DNA from: Dicaeum eximium
Taxonomy: Eukaryota; Chordata; Aves; Passeriformes; Dicaeidae
Length of the DNA: 64,000 nt
Reading direction: 5' to 3'
Assembly (NCBI GenBank): GCA_013396995.1
Contig: VWZP01006072.1
Coordinates: 62,001 to 126,000 of the forward strand
The notes beneath the pieces were generated by a model. It searched no databases and was not told the origin of the DNA. It saw only the letters and a list, made by a program, of their open reading frames with translations. Shown one piece after another: positions 22,901 to 31,570 of this stretch (position 1 is its first letter; every line of letters begins with the position of its first letter). The position numbers and the translations under genes were made by a program.

Positions 22901-23847
22901 AAAAAGACCAGTAGTTGTGCTAAATTTGACATACCTGAATCTGTTGCACTGTACAAGCAGAGAGCACTTCCTGTTGGGTTTAATGTCTGAATAACAAAAG
23001 CTCCCCCCCTTGGGCGTGCAGTGATGCTGTTTGTGTAAATATTTACACACATTCAATGTGTAATTCAATGTGTGTGAATATTTGGGTGGGATTAGGGATC
23101 ACCAAGTAAATTGCTTAATCTTGTTCTCAGGCTCAGCTATCACTGGAATTACAAAGGGATAGTCATATGAAACAATTACTGCTCATCCAGGAGAGGTGGA
23201 AAAGGGCAAAGAGGGAGGAAAAGCTGAAAGCCCAGCACAGTGCTGACAAGGAAGCAGCTACACATCTTCAGACTTCTTACAAGCCATCTGCTGAAGACTC
23301 TGATGATCAAAACGTACTGGTTCCTGTTGCTCAGAAATACAGCTCTTCCACAGAGAAACATTCACAGGATATTCGGGGTGTCTTTGACAGGGACCCAGAT
23401 ACACTTTTATTTCTGCTTCAGAAAAAAAAGGAGCCAGTGGAAGCATGTATTGGGAGTAAAGCGCCAAAAGATGACAAAACAATAATAGAAGAGCAGGCAA
23501 CAAAAATTGCCGATTTGAAGCAGCTCATAGAATCTCTTGTAGCTGAAAACGAGAGATTAAGGAGAGAGAATAAGCAGTTAAAAGCAGAAAGAGCTAGACT
23601 CCAAAAATCTCCAGTAGACAAGGAGTTGGATGTAGACACTGACTTTGTTGAGAAGTCAGAGTTGTGGGGTCTGCAGCAGCACTCAGAATCTGCTTCTTCA
23701 GCTGCAACTTGGCAGAAGTTTGCAACAACTGCTGGGAAGGCAAAGGACATTCCAATACCCAACCTTCCCCCCCTGGACATCCCGTCCCCTGAACTCCCGC
23801 TGCTGGAACTCTCCGACGATATACTGAAAGGACTGATGAATAGTTAA
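10948..23847 (+). CDS. NRBF2: Nuclear receptor-binding factor 2 (complete gene, 4 coding exons)
   Basis: Join 10948-10977, 20487-20571, 21995-22035, 23131-23847: 290 codons plus stop, against 287 residues for the human protein as I recall it. All introns are GT-AG and phases agree. The protein begins MEVMEGPLNL, followed by an N-terminal MIT-type helical region (about residues 4-86), an LxxLL-like LLFLL at 144-148, a heptad-rich coiled coil (about 166-213) and a conserved C-terminus ending ELSDDILKGLMNS. In the known family NRBF2 binds ATG14 within the class III PI3-kinase complex and promotes autophagy, dimerises through the coiled coil, and was first found as a nuclear receptor binder. The start at 10948 is chosen by family conservation; an in-frame ATG lies 8 codons upstream. 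It converges on JMJD1C. Confidence 0.98.
11224..11255. other. Assembly gap (32 N)
   Basis: A run of 32 undetermined bases in the GC-rich first part of NRBF2 intron 1, flanked by a G-run (gaggcggggggg) and by cccgccgggg. GC-rich G-run sequence of this type is often lost in bird assemblies. Its real length is unknown. It interrupts no exon I can identify. Confidence 0.99.
13489..13527. repeat. Nested AT-rich palindromes
   Basis: Positions 13489-13504 are a perfect 16-nt palindrome (AATATTTTAAAATATT). Positions 13507-13527 form 9-nt inverted arms (AAAGATAAA / TTTATCTTT) around ATA. Both lie in NRBF2 intron 1. Such AT palindromes arise easily in AT-rich DNA. Confidence 0.8.
14985..15147 (+). mobile_element. 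CR1 retrotransposon fragment, 3' end
   Basis: Forward CR1 3' signature in NRBF2 intron 1: 'cccggggaggtggtggagtcaccgtccctgg', 'tagacatgacactcagtgctgtggc', then 'ctcactgtcttttccaacctaattcattctgcgagtctga', matching the usual CR1 tail that ends in ATTCTGTGATTCT-type repeats. It is 5'-truncated; the left edge is approximate and could reach about 14860. Confidence 0.75.
19225..19292. repeat. 34-bp tandem duplication, two copies
   Basis: Unit 19225-19258 (beginning GAAGAAGAATATAACAAAG) is repeated at 19259-19292 with a T-to-C change at the tenth base and another at the copy end. Both units contain AAAGAATATTTCTTGTGA. The high identity suggests a recent slippage or duplication event within NRBF2 intron 1. 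Confidence 0.9.
20487..20571 (+). CDS. NRBF2: NRBF2 coding exon 2
   Basis: 85 nt encoding AHQQSRKADRLLAAGKYEEA and the following ISCHRKAA, part of the MIT-type N-terminal helices. Donor GCTGCTG|GTGAGT, phase 1; the split Gly codon is completed in exon 3. Confidence 0.97.
20630..20770 (+). mobile_element. CR1 retrotransposon, 3' end, in NRBF2 intron 2
   Basis: Contains 'gtttggacaacgctctcgggcacatgggattcttggggtgtcctg', 'ccaggagttggccttgatggtcctgctgggtcccttctaactcagc' and the terminal 'tgattctgtg'. It lies about 60 bp downstream of exon 2 and belongs to the same subfamily as the copy at 10.2-10.6 kb. 5'-truncated. Confidence 0.9.
21995..22035 (+). CDS. NRBF2: NRBF2 coding exon 3
   Basis: 41 nt encoding the completed Gly and YLTDAMKLTHSEQ. 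Acceptor TTCTGTCCCACAG|GGTACC, donor GAGCAG|GTGAGA, phase 0. It continues the MIT-type helical region. Confidence 0.97.
22581..22623 (+). other. Candidate cryptic (poison) exon in NRBF2 intron 3
   Basis: A pyrimidine-rich acceptor (TCTGTCTTTGCTCCAACAG) ends at 22580 and a consensus donor CAG|GTGAGT begins at 22624, bounding 43 nt. Inserted after exon 3 (phase 0) it would read seven codons and then TAG, and it would also shift the frame. The donor lies in an 11-bp-arm hairpin at 22610-22633. Both splice sites look good by eye, but use of this exon is pure inference. Confidence 0.3.
22610..22633 (+). repeat. Hairpin with 11-bp arms over a consensus 5' splice site
   Basis: ATTAACTCACC (22610-22620), CA (22621-22622), GGTGAGTTAAT (22623-22633): perfect inverted arms around a 2-nt centre. 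The right arm contains CAG|GTGAGT. With a 2-nt loop the innermost pairs would open in RNA, but a stem of about 9-10 bp would remain. Confidence 0.9.
23037..23083 (+). repeat. Imperfect 17-bp inverted repeat before NRBF2 exon 4
   Basis: Left arm AAATATTTACACACATT (23037-23053) and right arm AATGTGTGTGAATATTT (23067-23083) pair at 16 of 17 positions plus one G-T wobble, around a 13-nt loop. It ends 47 nt upstream of the exon 4 acceptor at 23130/23131, in the region where branch points usually lie. Confidence 0.85.
23131..23847 (+). CDS. NRBF2: NRBF2 coding exon 4 (last)
   Basis: 717 nt: 238 codons plus stop TAA, 82 percent of the protein. It holds the end of the MIT-type region (QLSLELQRDSHMKQLLLIQE), the LLFLL motif, the conserved CIGSKAPKDDKTIIEEQATK segment leading into the coiled coil, and the C-terminal proline-rich PNLPPLDIPSPELPLLELS. 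Acceptor TTGTTCTCAG|GCTCAG. Confidence 0.98.
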   Translation, partial: AQLSLELQRDSHMKQLLLIQERWKRAKREEKLKAQHSADKEAATHLQTSYKPSAEDSDDQNVLVPVAQKYSSSTEKHSQDIRGVFDRDPDTLLFLLQKKKEPVEACIGSKAPKDDKTIIEEQATKIADLKQLIESLVAENERLRRENKQLKAERARLQKSPVDKELDVDTDFVEKSELWGLQQHSESASSAATWQKFATTAGKAKDIPIPNLPPLDIPSPELPLLELSDDILKGLMNS

Positions 23848-24670
23848 AAACCATGAAAAGTGCTCAGTGTAGTTACCCAAACTTGAGAAAAGGGAAAGCC
23901 ACCTGGACAACGGTCATCTGAGGGCAGAATCATTTACCACAATCCTACTGTTGGAGAAAAGGCATTAAGCAACTTTGTTACTGTGAAATACACATCATAT
24001 CTGATTTACTTCATGGAAGTTAAAGGTACCATAGTTGGTATAAGATGGTGAGCTCTTTAGTCTTTCTCTCAATGTTTCAAACCAAACGACTGCCTGGAGA
24101 ATGTTTCAAGTAACACAATCCTTCAGGGTTTTTAAGTATGCTATATGTAATAGTTATCTATAATGCCATAAATGATGGTGCAGAACCTAACTGTTACGGT
24201 TGCCAGTCGGCTGCCACTTCATATTGAAAAATGCTTTCTAGCATGAATTTAAACTGTGCATTTCATTATGCATAACTTTGTTAATTCAGATACAGTGCAA
24301 TTTATACACCTCCTAGATGGATTTATGTGCCACACTCTGTATTCCTGACCACGTTAACCTCAAGTCAGGAGAGATTTTAATTTCCATTCTATGAAGGAAC
24401 CAACTTACTCATCTGTCGATGTGGGGTTTTTTGGGGGGTTATCTGTTTACATAACTAATCAGGGTGCATTGAATCTAGCTATTGGTTTCTGTATAAAGTG
24501 ACATGTTTTAAAATGAAAAATCTATACTTAAGGTAAAATACCCTTTTTGTTTTCAGTGATGCATGAATGGAAGTAATTCTAGCTGGCAGTATTTGATTGA
24601 AAAAGCAATTGTTTACAGCTTAACCTGATTCAAAAAGGATAGGAAAATAAAAACCAAGGTGTTTTGACAC
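23848..24670 (+). other. NRBF2: NRBF2 3' untranslated region
   Basis: AT-rich sequence after the TAA. The first clear AATAAA is at 24646-24651, so cleavage is expected around 24665-24675. The end is inferred from that signal. Confidence 0.75.
24646..24651 (+). terminator. NRBF2 polyadenylation signal
   Basis: Canonical AATAAA (in GGAAAATAAAAACC) about 800 nt after the NRBF2 stop codon; GT/T-rich sequence (GGTGTTTTGACACTGTCTGTT) follows within 30 nt, as expected downstream of a cleavage site. Confidence 0.75.
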
Positions 24671-26230
24671 TGTCTGTTACATCTGTACAAATGTTGCCGA
24701 GTATCAAGAACAAATTAGTACTTGTACTAACTGCTAGGATACACCTACATCTAAGCTTCCATGTTCATCATCCAGCAAATTCAAGAAAGCTGGGATGCAT
24801 TCAAAGGGCCTTGCCCACATGTGGAGTGGCCTGGCTGACAGCTGTGTTCCAGCACTGCAGAACGCTGGAGCAGCTCTGTGCATTCGCTGAGGCACAGCCC
24901 AGCAGGAGCTGTAGGAACAGTGCTGAGGGTGCTGGGTCTGAGCAGGGCCCTGCAGCCTCCTCACACCTGTCCCTTCCAGCATGGCTCAGCTCCTGCCCTG
25001 GAGCCCAGCTGGGCCTTTCCCAAGGGGTGTTCCAGTGTATAGTGGCAGCATTAATTACCTTCTGCTCTTACTGATTAGTGAAGTGTTTGGTATTGCAAAC
25101 GATGGCATTTTAAGTTATTCTTGTGCTGTTAAAAGGTAAGCTTGCTTTCTAAGAGTGCATTTTTCTTCCAGAATAGACTTGGAAGTGCAGGAAGAACACC
25201 TTACTGCTGTGCAAATTCTCCCCTTACCTCTGTATACCTGGCGTCTTCTGTGCTTGAAGGAGCGTAGGGACTGGAGGTTAGAAAGAGTCTATAGAAACAG
25301 AGGTAAGACAAGTTCATTAGAGGAGGTGCTGAACTGTAGCTGCAATCTAATAAAAAAAGTTATCTTTCAGTTGGAGCAGTTTAGCAAATAGCCCTATCCA
25401 GCTGTGATGAGGTGACCTGTTCCAGGTCAGGCGCAGGTCACTGCTCCCAACAAAGGGCAAGTCCCAGTCTCTGCTGGCCCCTGCCTGGCTGACTGTTCCA
25501 GATAACAAGGCAGAAGAGTCTAGTCATGTAAGTAAAGCAAAAAAATAGCATGTGCTCTCAAGATGGAAATAAAATTATTTAAGCACCTACCTCTTGCCAC
25601 TGCTGGGGTAGCAGCTCAGGGTTGTTCACTGCAAGACAGACATGTCCGTGGTGTCTGCAAATGGCAGCTATAGGAGAAGGAAGCATTTTTAGGTCTGTTG
25701 AAGTCACGGTTCTTCAGAGGTGGGAGAGTGGCAATTGCAAGTTCTACCTTCTTGATTTTAAGACTAAACTGCCCCTTCATGTGTAGCTGCATAAACAAAA
25801 CACCAGAGCTGAAAGAAGCTGCTTCTCTGTGAGAAGGATGGCCAGGTAGGGACAAAACTCCATACTGCCACTTTTGAAATGGGTGTTAAAACTTCCCTCT
25901 CTCGTGCAATGCAAATGTTTGTTTGTTCTTGCAGTCTGCCTACTCAACAGGACTGCTGCTGAATCCCAACTCCAGGCAGTTAGGCTGAGCACGGGCGTGT
26001 TCCCCTCTTGTGATGCTGAATTTTTTTAAGTAAGCAGTTTTTCAGTCTGAATCCAGTGCTAAGCAATTACTCAGTGCATTGGAAAAAAGGTAGGTTGTAC
26101 CGAGAATACTCACCACTAGAGGACAGGTTTTACAGCTTCATAGCAGTAAACCTAGGAAAATCCTTCTCCCGTGGCTGTCAGGAATTAATTTGTGTCATAA
26201 CAATTTAAAACTGTTTTAAGTTGTTAAACT

Positions 26231-26522
26231 TGTGAGCGGGGTGTGGTGGCCGGGCGCGGTCCCGCGGTGTTCCAGCTGGTGTCCGGTGTGTGCTCGCCGC
26301 AGCCTTTGGCTGCCTCCGGCCGCCACCTGGTGGGAGCCCGGTGCCGGCTCGGGCCCTGCCGAGCCGCGGGGGCCTCGTCCCTCTCCGGCCGTGCCGTCGA
26401 TTTTTTCACCGCCAAACTGATGAGCTCAGTGCCGGGCCTGGACACAGTAAGGAAGAGGCGTGGTGCGGGAATGCAGAAGGTGACCGACGTTCAGAGAGCT
26501 GCAGCAGCGACAGCACAGCGGT
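26231..26522 (+). other. Orphan CpG-rich block with a splice-donor-like end
   Basis: About 290 bp of GC- and CpG-rich DNA starts abruptly after AT-rich sequence (TTAAGTTGTTAAACTTGTGAG) and ends in CACAGCG|GTAAGTCACTGG, a consensus-like 5' splice site. A frame from 26243 to 26524 has no stop until just past that site and includes SGRAVDFFTAKLMSSVPGLD, which I do not recognise. It could be the first exon and promoter of an unannotated transcript, or a GC-rich insertion such as an old retrocopy. Confidence 0.45.
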
Positions 26523-27139
26523 AAGTCACTGGTTGTCACATGGCACGTCACCAAAGCCTGGCACAGCACACAGAAACATTCCCAGGGGTGGTGAGTCTGG
26601 CCTGCATTGTTTTATAATGGACAGAATTAAAGAATCCTGTGGTCCGTTATTTCAGTGTCTCACCAAGAACCAGTTTTAAATATACATACAGACACTGACT
26701 TCTTTTCATAGACTTTGTTTTAACCACAGAAACCACCCTTGTCTTGGCGCACAGATATACTGCCCTGTTGAATATTGCCAACATATGCTATGCCCAAAGG
26801 AACTGTAATTATCCAATCTCTGGCTGTATCACCACAGAAAGAGAAACCAAAGAAAGGCAGCTGGGAAGCAATGTGGAGTCTCCTGAGAATAAAATGTGCA
26901 GACTTCACCAATACCAGTTTCTACTTAAGAATGATGGCTAAAACCAAAATACAGAAGTGTTGGGTTTTACATTTTGCTTTTATTAAAAGGGGAAAACAGG
27001 ATTTTGTGACTGCTTCCTCTGAGAGCATTCCCATGTTCAAGAACTCTGGTAGTGAACTCTTCCTACTGTCCTTTCAGCAGCAGCTCTTCAGCCATCTGCA
27101 GCTCCTGATGCCTGCTTTCAGTAACAGGAGCTACACCTC

Positions 27140-27207
27140 ATCTAGACTCCCTTTCCCACAAAAGGTTGGATCTTTTGAGATCCCTTCTAACCCAGCTCTG
27201 TACATGA
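27140..27207 (+). mobile_element. Degraded CR1 3' end
   Basis: 'aaaaggttggatcttttgagatcccttctaacccagctctgta' resembles the CR1 tail 'ggttggacyagatgatctyttgaggtcccttccaacccagtattctgtg'. Short and diverged; no terminal repeat remains. Confidence 0.4.
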
Positions 27208-30200
27208 AGAAAAGCAAATACAACCACAACAGCTAATAACATCCTGCACTGAGCTGGGCTAAACAGAGAGTAGAAAACAAACTGTTGCAAAGCAATCAGA
27301 GCAGTGGTGTGGCTGCTACAAGCCAGGTACAGGCTGGACATTATTTGCCACACCCTGCCTGAGTATGAGGACTGTGGAGTTCAATTGTATAAAAAGTTCA
27401 TTGTTCCCTAAAGAATCAGGAGCTATGGCCATCTTTTCCTCCACTTTCTTTCTCTCATGTTTGTTTTACCAGAAATAATTTCAACTTACTCAGCGTTTTT
27501 GTCTTGCAATCTAATGTTCCCTCAGGCCCATTTGCTGCAGGACTTAAAGTATTATTGAGATCAAACAGTATGAAATCCTTAGAGCTGTGAAAATACCAGA
27601 TTTCCTGCCTCAGAGCTACTAAACCCTACTCCCTATTTTCACTAAGGTAGCACAGACCCAGGGACTGGAAAAAGAAACAGGCACCTGGGACAAGAATATA
27701 TAGCCTTGGTATGGTTGGAAGGTACCAGAAATGTTCACTTTGAAACATAACAGCAAAAATCCCTCAGACTACCACTTACCTTTAAAAAAGCCCATGTTTA
27801 AAATGCAACCATTTGCACACAACACATCAGGTTAATCACGTCTTGCAGTTTGCTATGAGGCAAGATTTTCCAACCAGCTATTTATGGATGGTGATTTCCT
27901 TTTCAAAACCAATGAGAAAAAATGAAAAAAAAGTACAGAGTTCGTTTGTGTGTGCTGCTGACACCACAGGGCATTTGCTCCCTGGGCAGTTTCCTGGGCT
28001 ACCCTGCTGAGATGGGAAGAAAAGAACGTGGTGGTGGCCACTGCATCTGAGGCTGGCCAACAGAGCAGGGGTCACACTGGGAAAGCAGCAGCACAGGGCA
28101 CAGCTGACACTGTCTGAAGGAAAGCTGGGGGTTAGGGAGGGAAAGCACAGCAAAGCCCCACTCCAGGAATCTCAACAGTGAGGCACACAGATGTGGGGGA
28201 GAGCACAAACATCCTGCTCTGGAAAGCAGCAGAACAGGCAGTGGTAGCTGTGAAAGGAGGAAGGAAGGGAAATTCCCAGTTACAGGCACAGGGCAGGGAA
28301 GGCTGTCAGATGTGAGAGCAGGAGAGAGCTTGACACGATGTCACGGGAGAGGGTACAAACAAAATTACCACCTACCAGAAAGGTCAGAGAGCATGAGAAT
28401 GTAGTGCTGATCAGATGGGGGCTGGCCTACACACACAGATCTGAGCAACTTGCATGAAGCTGGAGGAGTAAAATAAATAGATTGGCAAATCAGACTGTTC
28501 TAAACCCCTATGTCTGACCTCCCTAACAGGGAGCACCATTTCCCTGCCAGCAATTCCTGTTTCTGCTAAACCATAAACACAGCAGCCATCTGTGCTGAAA
28601 TACTTCAGGTCATCACAGCTCTGCCTCGTTCTTTGCTAAAAAGTTATTCTTCATTAGGTACCTCTGCAGTTACAACAGGAAAGAAACTGCTGTGGCCATT
28701 TACTGTATAGCAGTGCTGAGGATGGAGATGATAAGGAGCTGGAAAGGAGGGAAAGAGGGGGTGTGGGGAGCAGGGCTCACAGTTTTTGTGACTCTTGAGG
28801 TGTGATCTTTCAAATGACAGGAATTGAAAAAGGAGTTCCATAGAGAGCAAAGCAAAGACAGAGCTTGTGCTCAACAGGAAGGTGGCAAAAGATGACACAC
28901 AGTATTTTATATTCATGTTCTAGCAGCTGACAACATTCCTGCACTCTAACAGCTTCAGCTGATCTCACTGAGTACTTTGGGCTGTATTAAAATAGTAGAG
29001 ATTGTAGAGCAGAAAACCCCCCAAGAGTCTTTAGCAAAGGAAGGTGGGAAAAACATGCTCAGTAACACCTCACAGAACATGGAAATGATCAAGAGGGAAA
29101 AACTTACCTGAAAATAAAACACCTTCCCACAAACCCCTCTCTGGTGTTAGACATCAGCTATGATCACCTCAGGTCATGCTCAGCCACAAGCACAACACCA
29201 GCCCCACTTCCTGAAGGGGAGCAGGGAGCTTGGCTTCATTGTGACAGAGCCAGAAACCTTAAGGTACTGAGTAAGCAGAATGTGCTATGACAAGTACTTA
29301 AACAATTTTTTTGTGTGTGTCTTTTGGACTATCTGTGAACTTTAACAACTTCTGGCACTGCTTACTCACTCTTCCAGTTCCCCCCAAGGAGGGAAGAACA
29401 TCTTCAGGCTGAGAGGCAGGTGCCAGGCATCCCTGCCCAGGTCTGTAGGCACTGGCATGGCAGGGGCAGCTGTCAGTGGGGCCCAAAGGGTGGCACCAAA
29501 GCTCAGAGCTCGAGGCACAGATGCTGTCAGCTGTACAGGCATTGGAGAAGAGGTAGAGCAGGAAACCCGTGGCTTTGGCCAGGGCAGACATGGCAGTGTG
29601 ACACTTTAGGGCAGGAACTCAGGGGACACCAACCCCTGCCCTCCCACACAGCTGCCAAGACACAGCAGCACAGGGGTGAGCAGTGGTGGCACCCATAGCC
29701 CAGGCCCAACAACTGCTCTTGGCTGCAGGAAAAGAACCAAGGGGGAACGGGACTCTCCGCAGCAGAAATGGTAATTTCAGCAGCCTCCAGAAATTTCACA
29801 TGCATTACAAGGATCTCACAAAAACTCAATTAAAGAAGGAAATACTTAAATATTTACATATCCTGAACTTAAAAAATAAAAGTATGTACAGCTAGAGTCC
29901 ACTTCTCATTAAGCAAATGTACACTGGCAGATCCTGCACTTTCAGCCAATGCTCTAATGCTGCAGGGAAGAATAAAGATGATAATGGATGGAACAGGTTA
30001 CAAAATGAAGAAGCAATTGCTAAGTGCAGCACCCTTAAATCCCTGGTATTTCTCTGCAACTTGACAAATTTCAAGTTTTCAAGCCAAGTAAATATTTTGA
30101 CTTTTGGAATGAGAAATTGCTTTTGTGTTTTATTATTTTGAAAGGTAACTTACATGGGGTTTGGGGTTTTCAGTGACCCCAAACCCAGTCAGATGTGACA

Positions 30201-30606
30201 GACTGGGAGCAGTAACCAGGCTCGTTACTGTAACCAGGCTAATTACTCTCCCCTTTTGGACACCTCACGAGCTGGCCACTGGCTGTGCCTAACATTTGAT
30301 AATCAATCTAAGTGTCTGAATAGTTTTAATAACTTAAAGTGCACTTCTCGTAAAGCTTTTCCAACTCACTCCAAAACCTACAATTCTGCTTGACTGCAAA
30401 CATTTATCATTAAACAAAAAACCATTAAAATATTTTTAAAAATCCATTATTTTGTAGTATTACTGCAACTATTAAATGCAGGTTGTTTTGAAATAATCAT
30501 TTTCTAGAAACGCCTTTCCCTTCCCGTAGCAAATGCGGATTCCCAAAGGGAAGGGGGTGAGCGGCGGGGGCTCCTGGCAGCGCCGCGCCCGCAGTCCCGG
30601 CTGCGG

Positions 30607-30621
30607 CCCGCAGAGGGCAGC
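30607..30621 (+). promoter_or_regulatory. Candidate CTCF binding site
   Basis: CCCGCAGAGGGCAGC matches the CTCF core CCASYAGRKGGCRSY at 14 of 15 positions (C for A at position 3). It sits in a GC-rich patch (about 30560-30655) immediately beyond the JMJD1C 3' end, between two convergent genes, a common place for insulator or termination-linked CTCF sites. Occupancy cannot be judged from sequence. Confidence 0.5.
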
Positions 30622-30662
30622 ACTCGGCTGCCCTGGCAGCACCGGAACAAACAAATCCATAG

Positions 30663-31480
30663 CACGGCGTCTGACAAAGTCATTTTAATGGAAAATGTAA
30701 AACCCCTTTCAACTTCAATGTACAAAGCATGTGTAACACTTGCACTTTTAACAAATTAAAGCAAGCCAATGTTTTAAAAAAATACATCATTGAATGTATA
30801 TATGTATATATTTACATAGCATATTAAGTTTAATATTTAAGCTTTAAAAGTTCACATAAATTTTACCAAAATGAGACAATTTTTAAATAAATTACACCTT
30901 TTGAAAACGTTTAATTGTACACTGAATAGCTTCAATAAAATACTGAAGTGTCTGTATTTAATATCTACTTTATATACTTTATATTTTACAAAGTTTACAA
31001 TTATTTGGCAGTAATTTTCAGAATATGACATGACTGCTGTGCGGACTCAGCAAGATCCCAAATGCAGGCAATAGCTGGTGTTTGTGCCCTACTCTCACAG
31101 TAACTGTCTCAATGTAGTGAAAAAGATCTGAATTATTTTAGCAAACTGTACAAGTCACATTTACATTTGATCAACAATATAGCATAGAATTTTGTAGTTT
31201 TTTCCAAAAATAAATACATCATCTTAAATCTTTGACATTTCACAAACTTCATGTACATTATAATACAGACAGCAGAACGCTGCTCAACTGTTTGCAAGTG
31301 GAACATGGAATCACAGTGGCTGTGATATGAAGCTCTACCGTTGCAGTGTCATTAACAAGTAAATATGATGACTGTTTTCTTGGCACTGATGGTTTGTGAA
31401 GCTTAAATTAGTGTGTATACCGTTCATAGGTCAGGTGAAATAACCTCAGGGTGATGCTACCTCCAAAAAGCAGAGTGTGC
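30663..31480 (-). other. JMJD1C: JMJD1C 3' untranslated region
   Basis: Very AT-rich sequence after the TGA stop at 31481-31483. The only good poly(A) signal near the downstream GC-rich boundary is ATTAAA at 30684-30689 on the minus strand, putting cleavage near 30660-30670. A Pumilio-type TGTAAATA octamer lies at 30809-30816 (minus strand). The end is inferred from the signal. Confidence 0.7.
30684..30689 (-). terminator. JMJD1C polyadenylation signal (ATTAAA)
   Basis: Minus-strand ATTAAA in CATTTTCCATTAAAATGACTT, about 800 nt after the stop codon, followed by TTGTCAGACGCCGTGC. ATTAAA is the commonest variant of AATAAA. I saw no AATAAA on this strand between the stop codon and this site. 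Confidence 0.6.
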
Positions 31481-31570
31481 TCAGTTCTCATCCATATCTT
31501 CCATTTCACCTTCGTGAATCTTCAAAGCTCTCACCATTTCTTTAACTGCGTGATACAAGATATTTTTAAC
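31481..31570 (-). CDS. JMJD1C: JMJD1C last coding exon (exon 21 of those seen)
   Basis: 29 codons plus TGA: VKNILYHAVKEMVRALKIHE followed by an acidic tail GEMEDMDEN. Acceptor CATGTTCTTGCAG|GTTAAA, phase 0. C-terminal helix after the JmjC fold. Confidence 0.97.
   Translation of the reverse strand, partial: VKNILYHAVKEMVRALKIHEGEMEDMDEN

Larger units (their letters stand above)
24675..30660. other. Intergenic region between convergent NRBF2 and JMJD1C
   Basis: About 6 kb between the two gene ends. It holds a sharply bounded GC- and CpG-rich block (26231-26522), a weak CR1 tail (about 27140-27207), a GC-rich stretch at about 29380-29720, and a GC-rich patch with a CTCF-like motif at about 30540-30660. 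Open frames here are short and without recognised domains. Confidence 0.7.
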
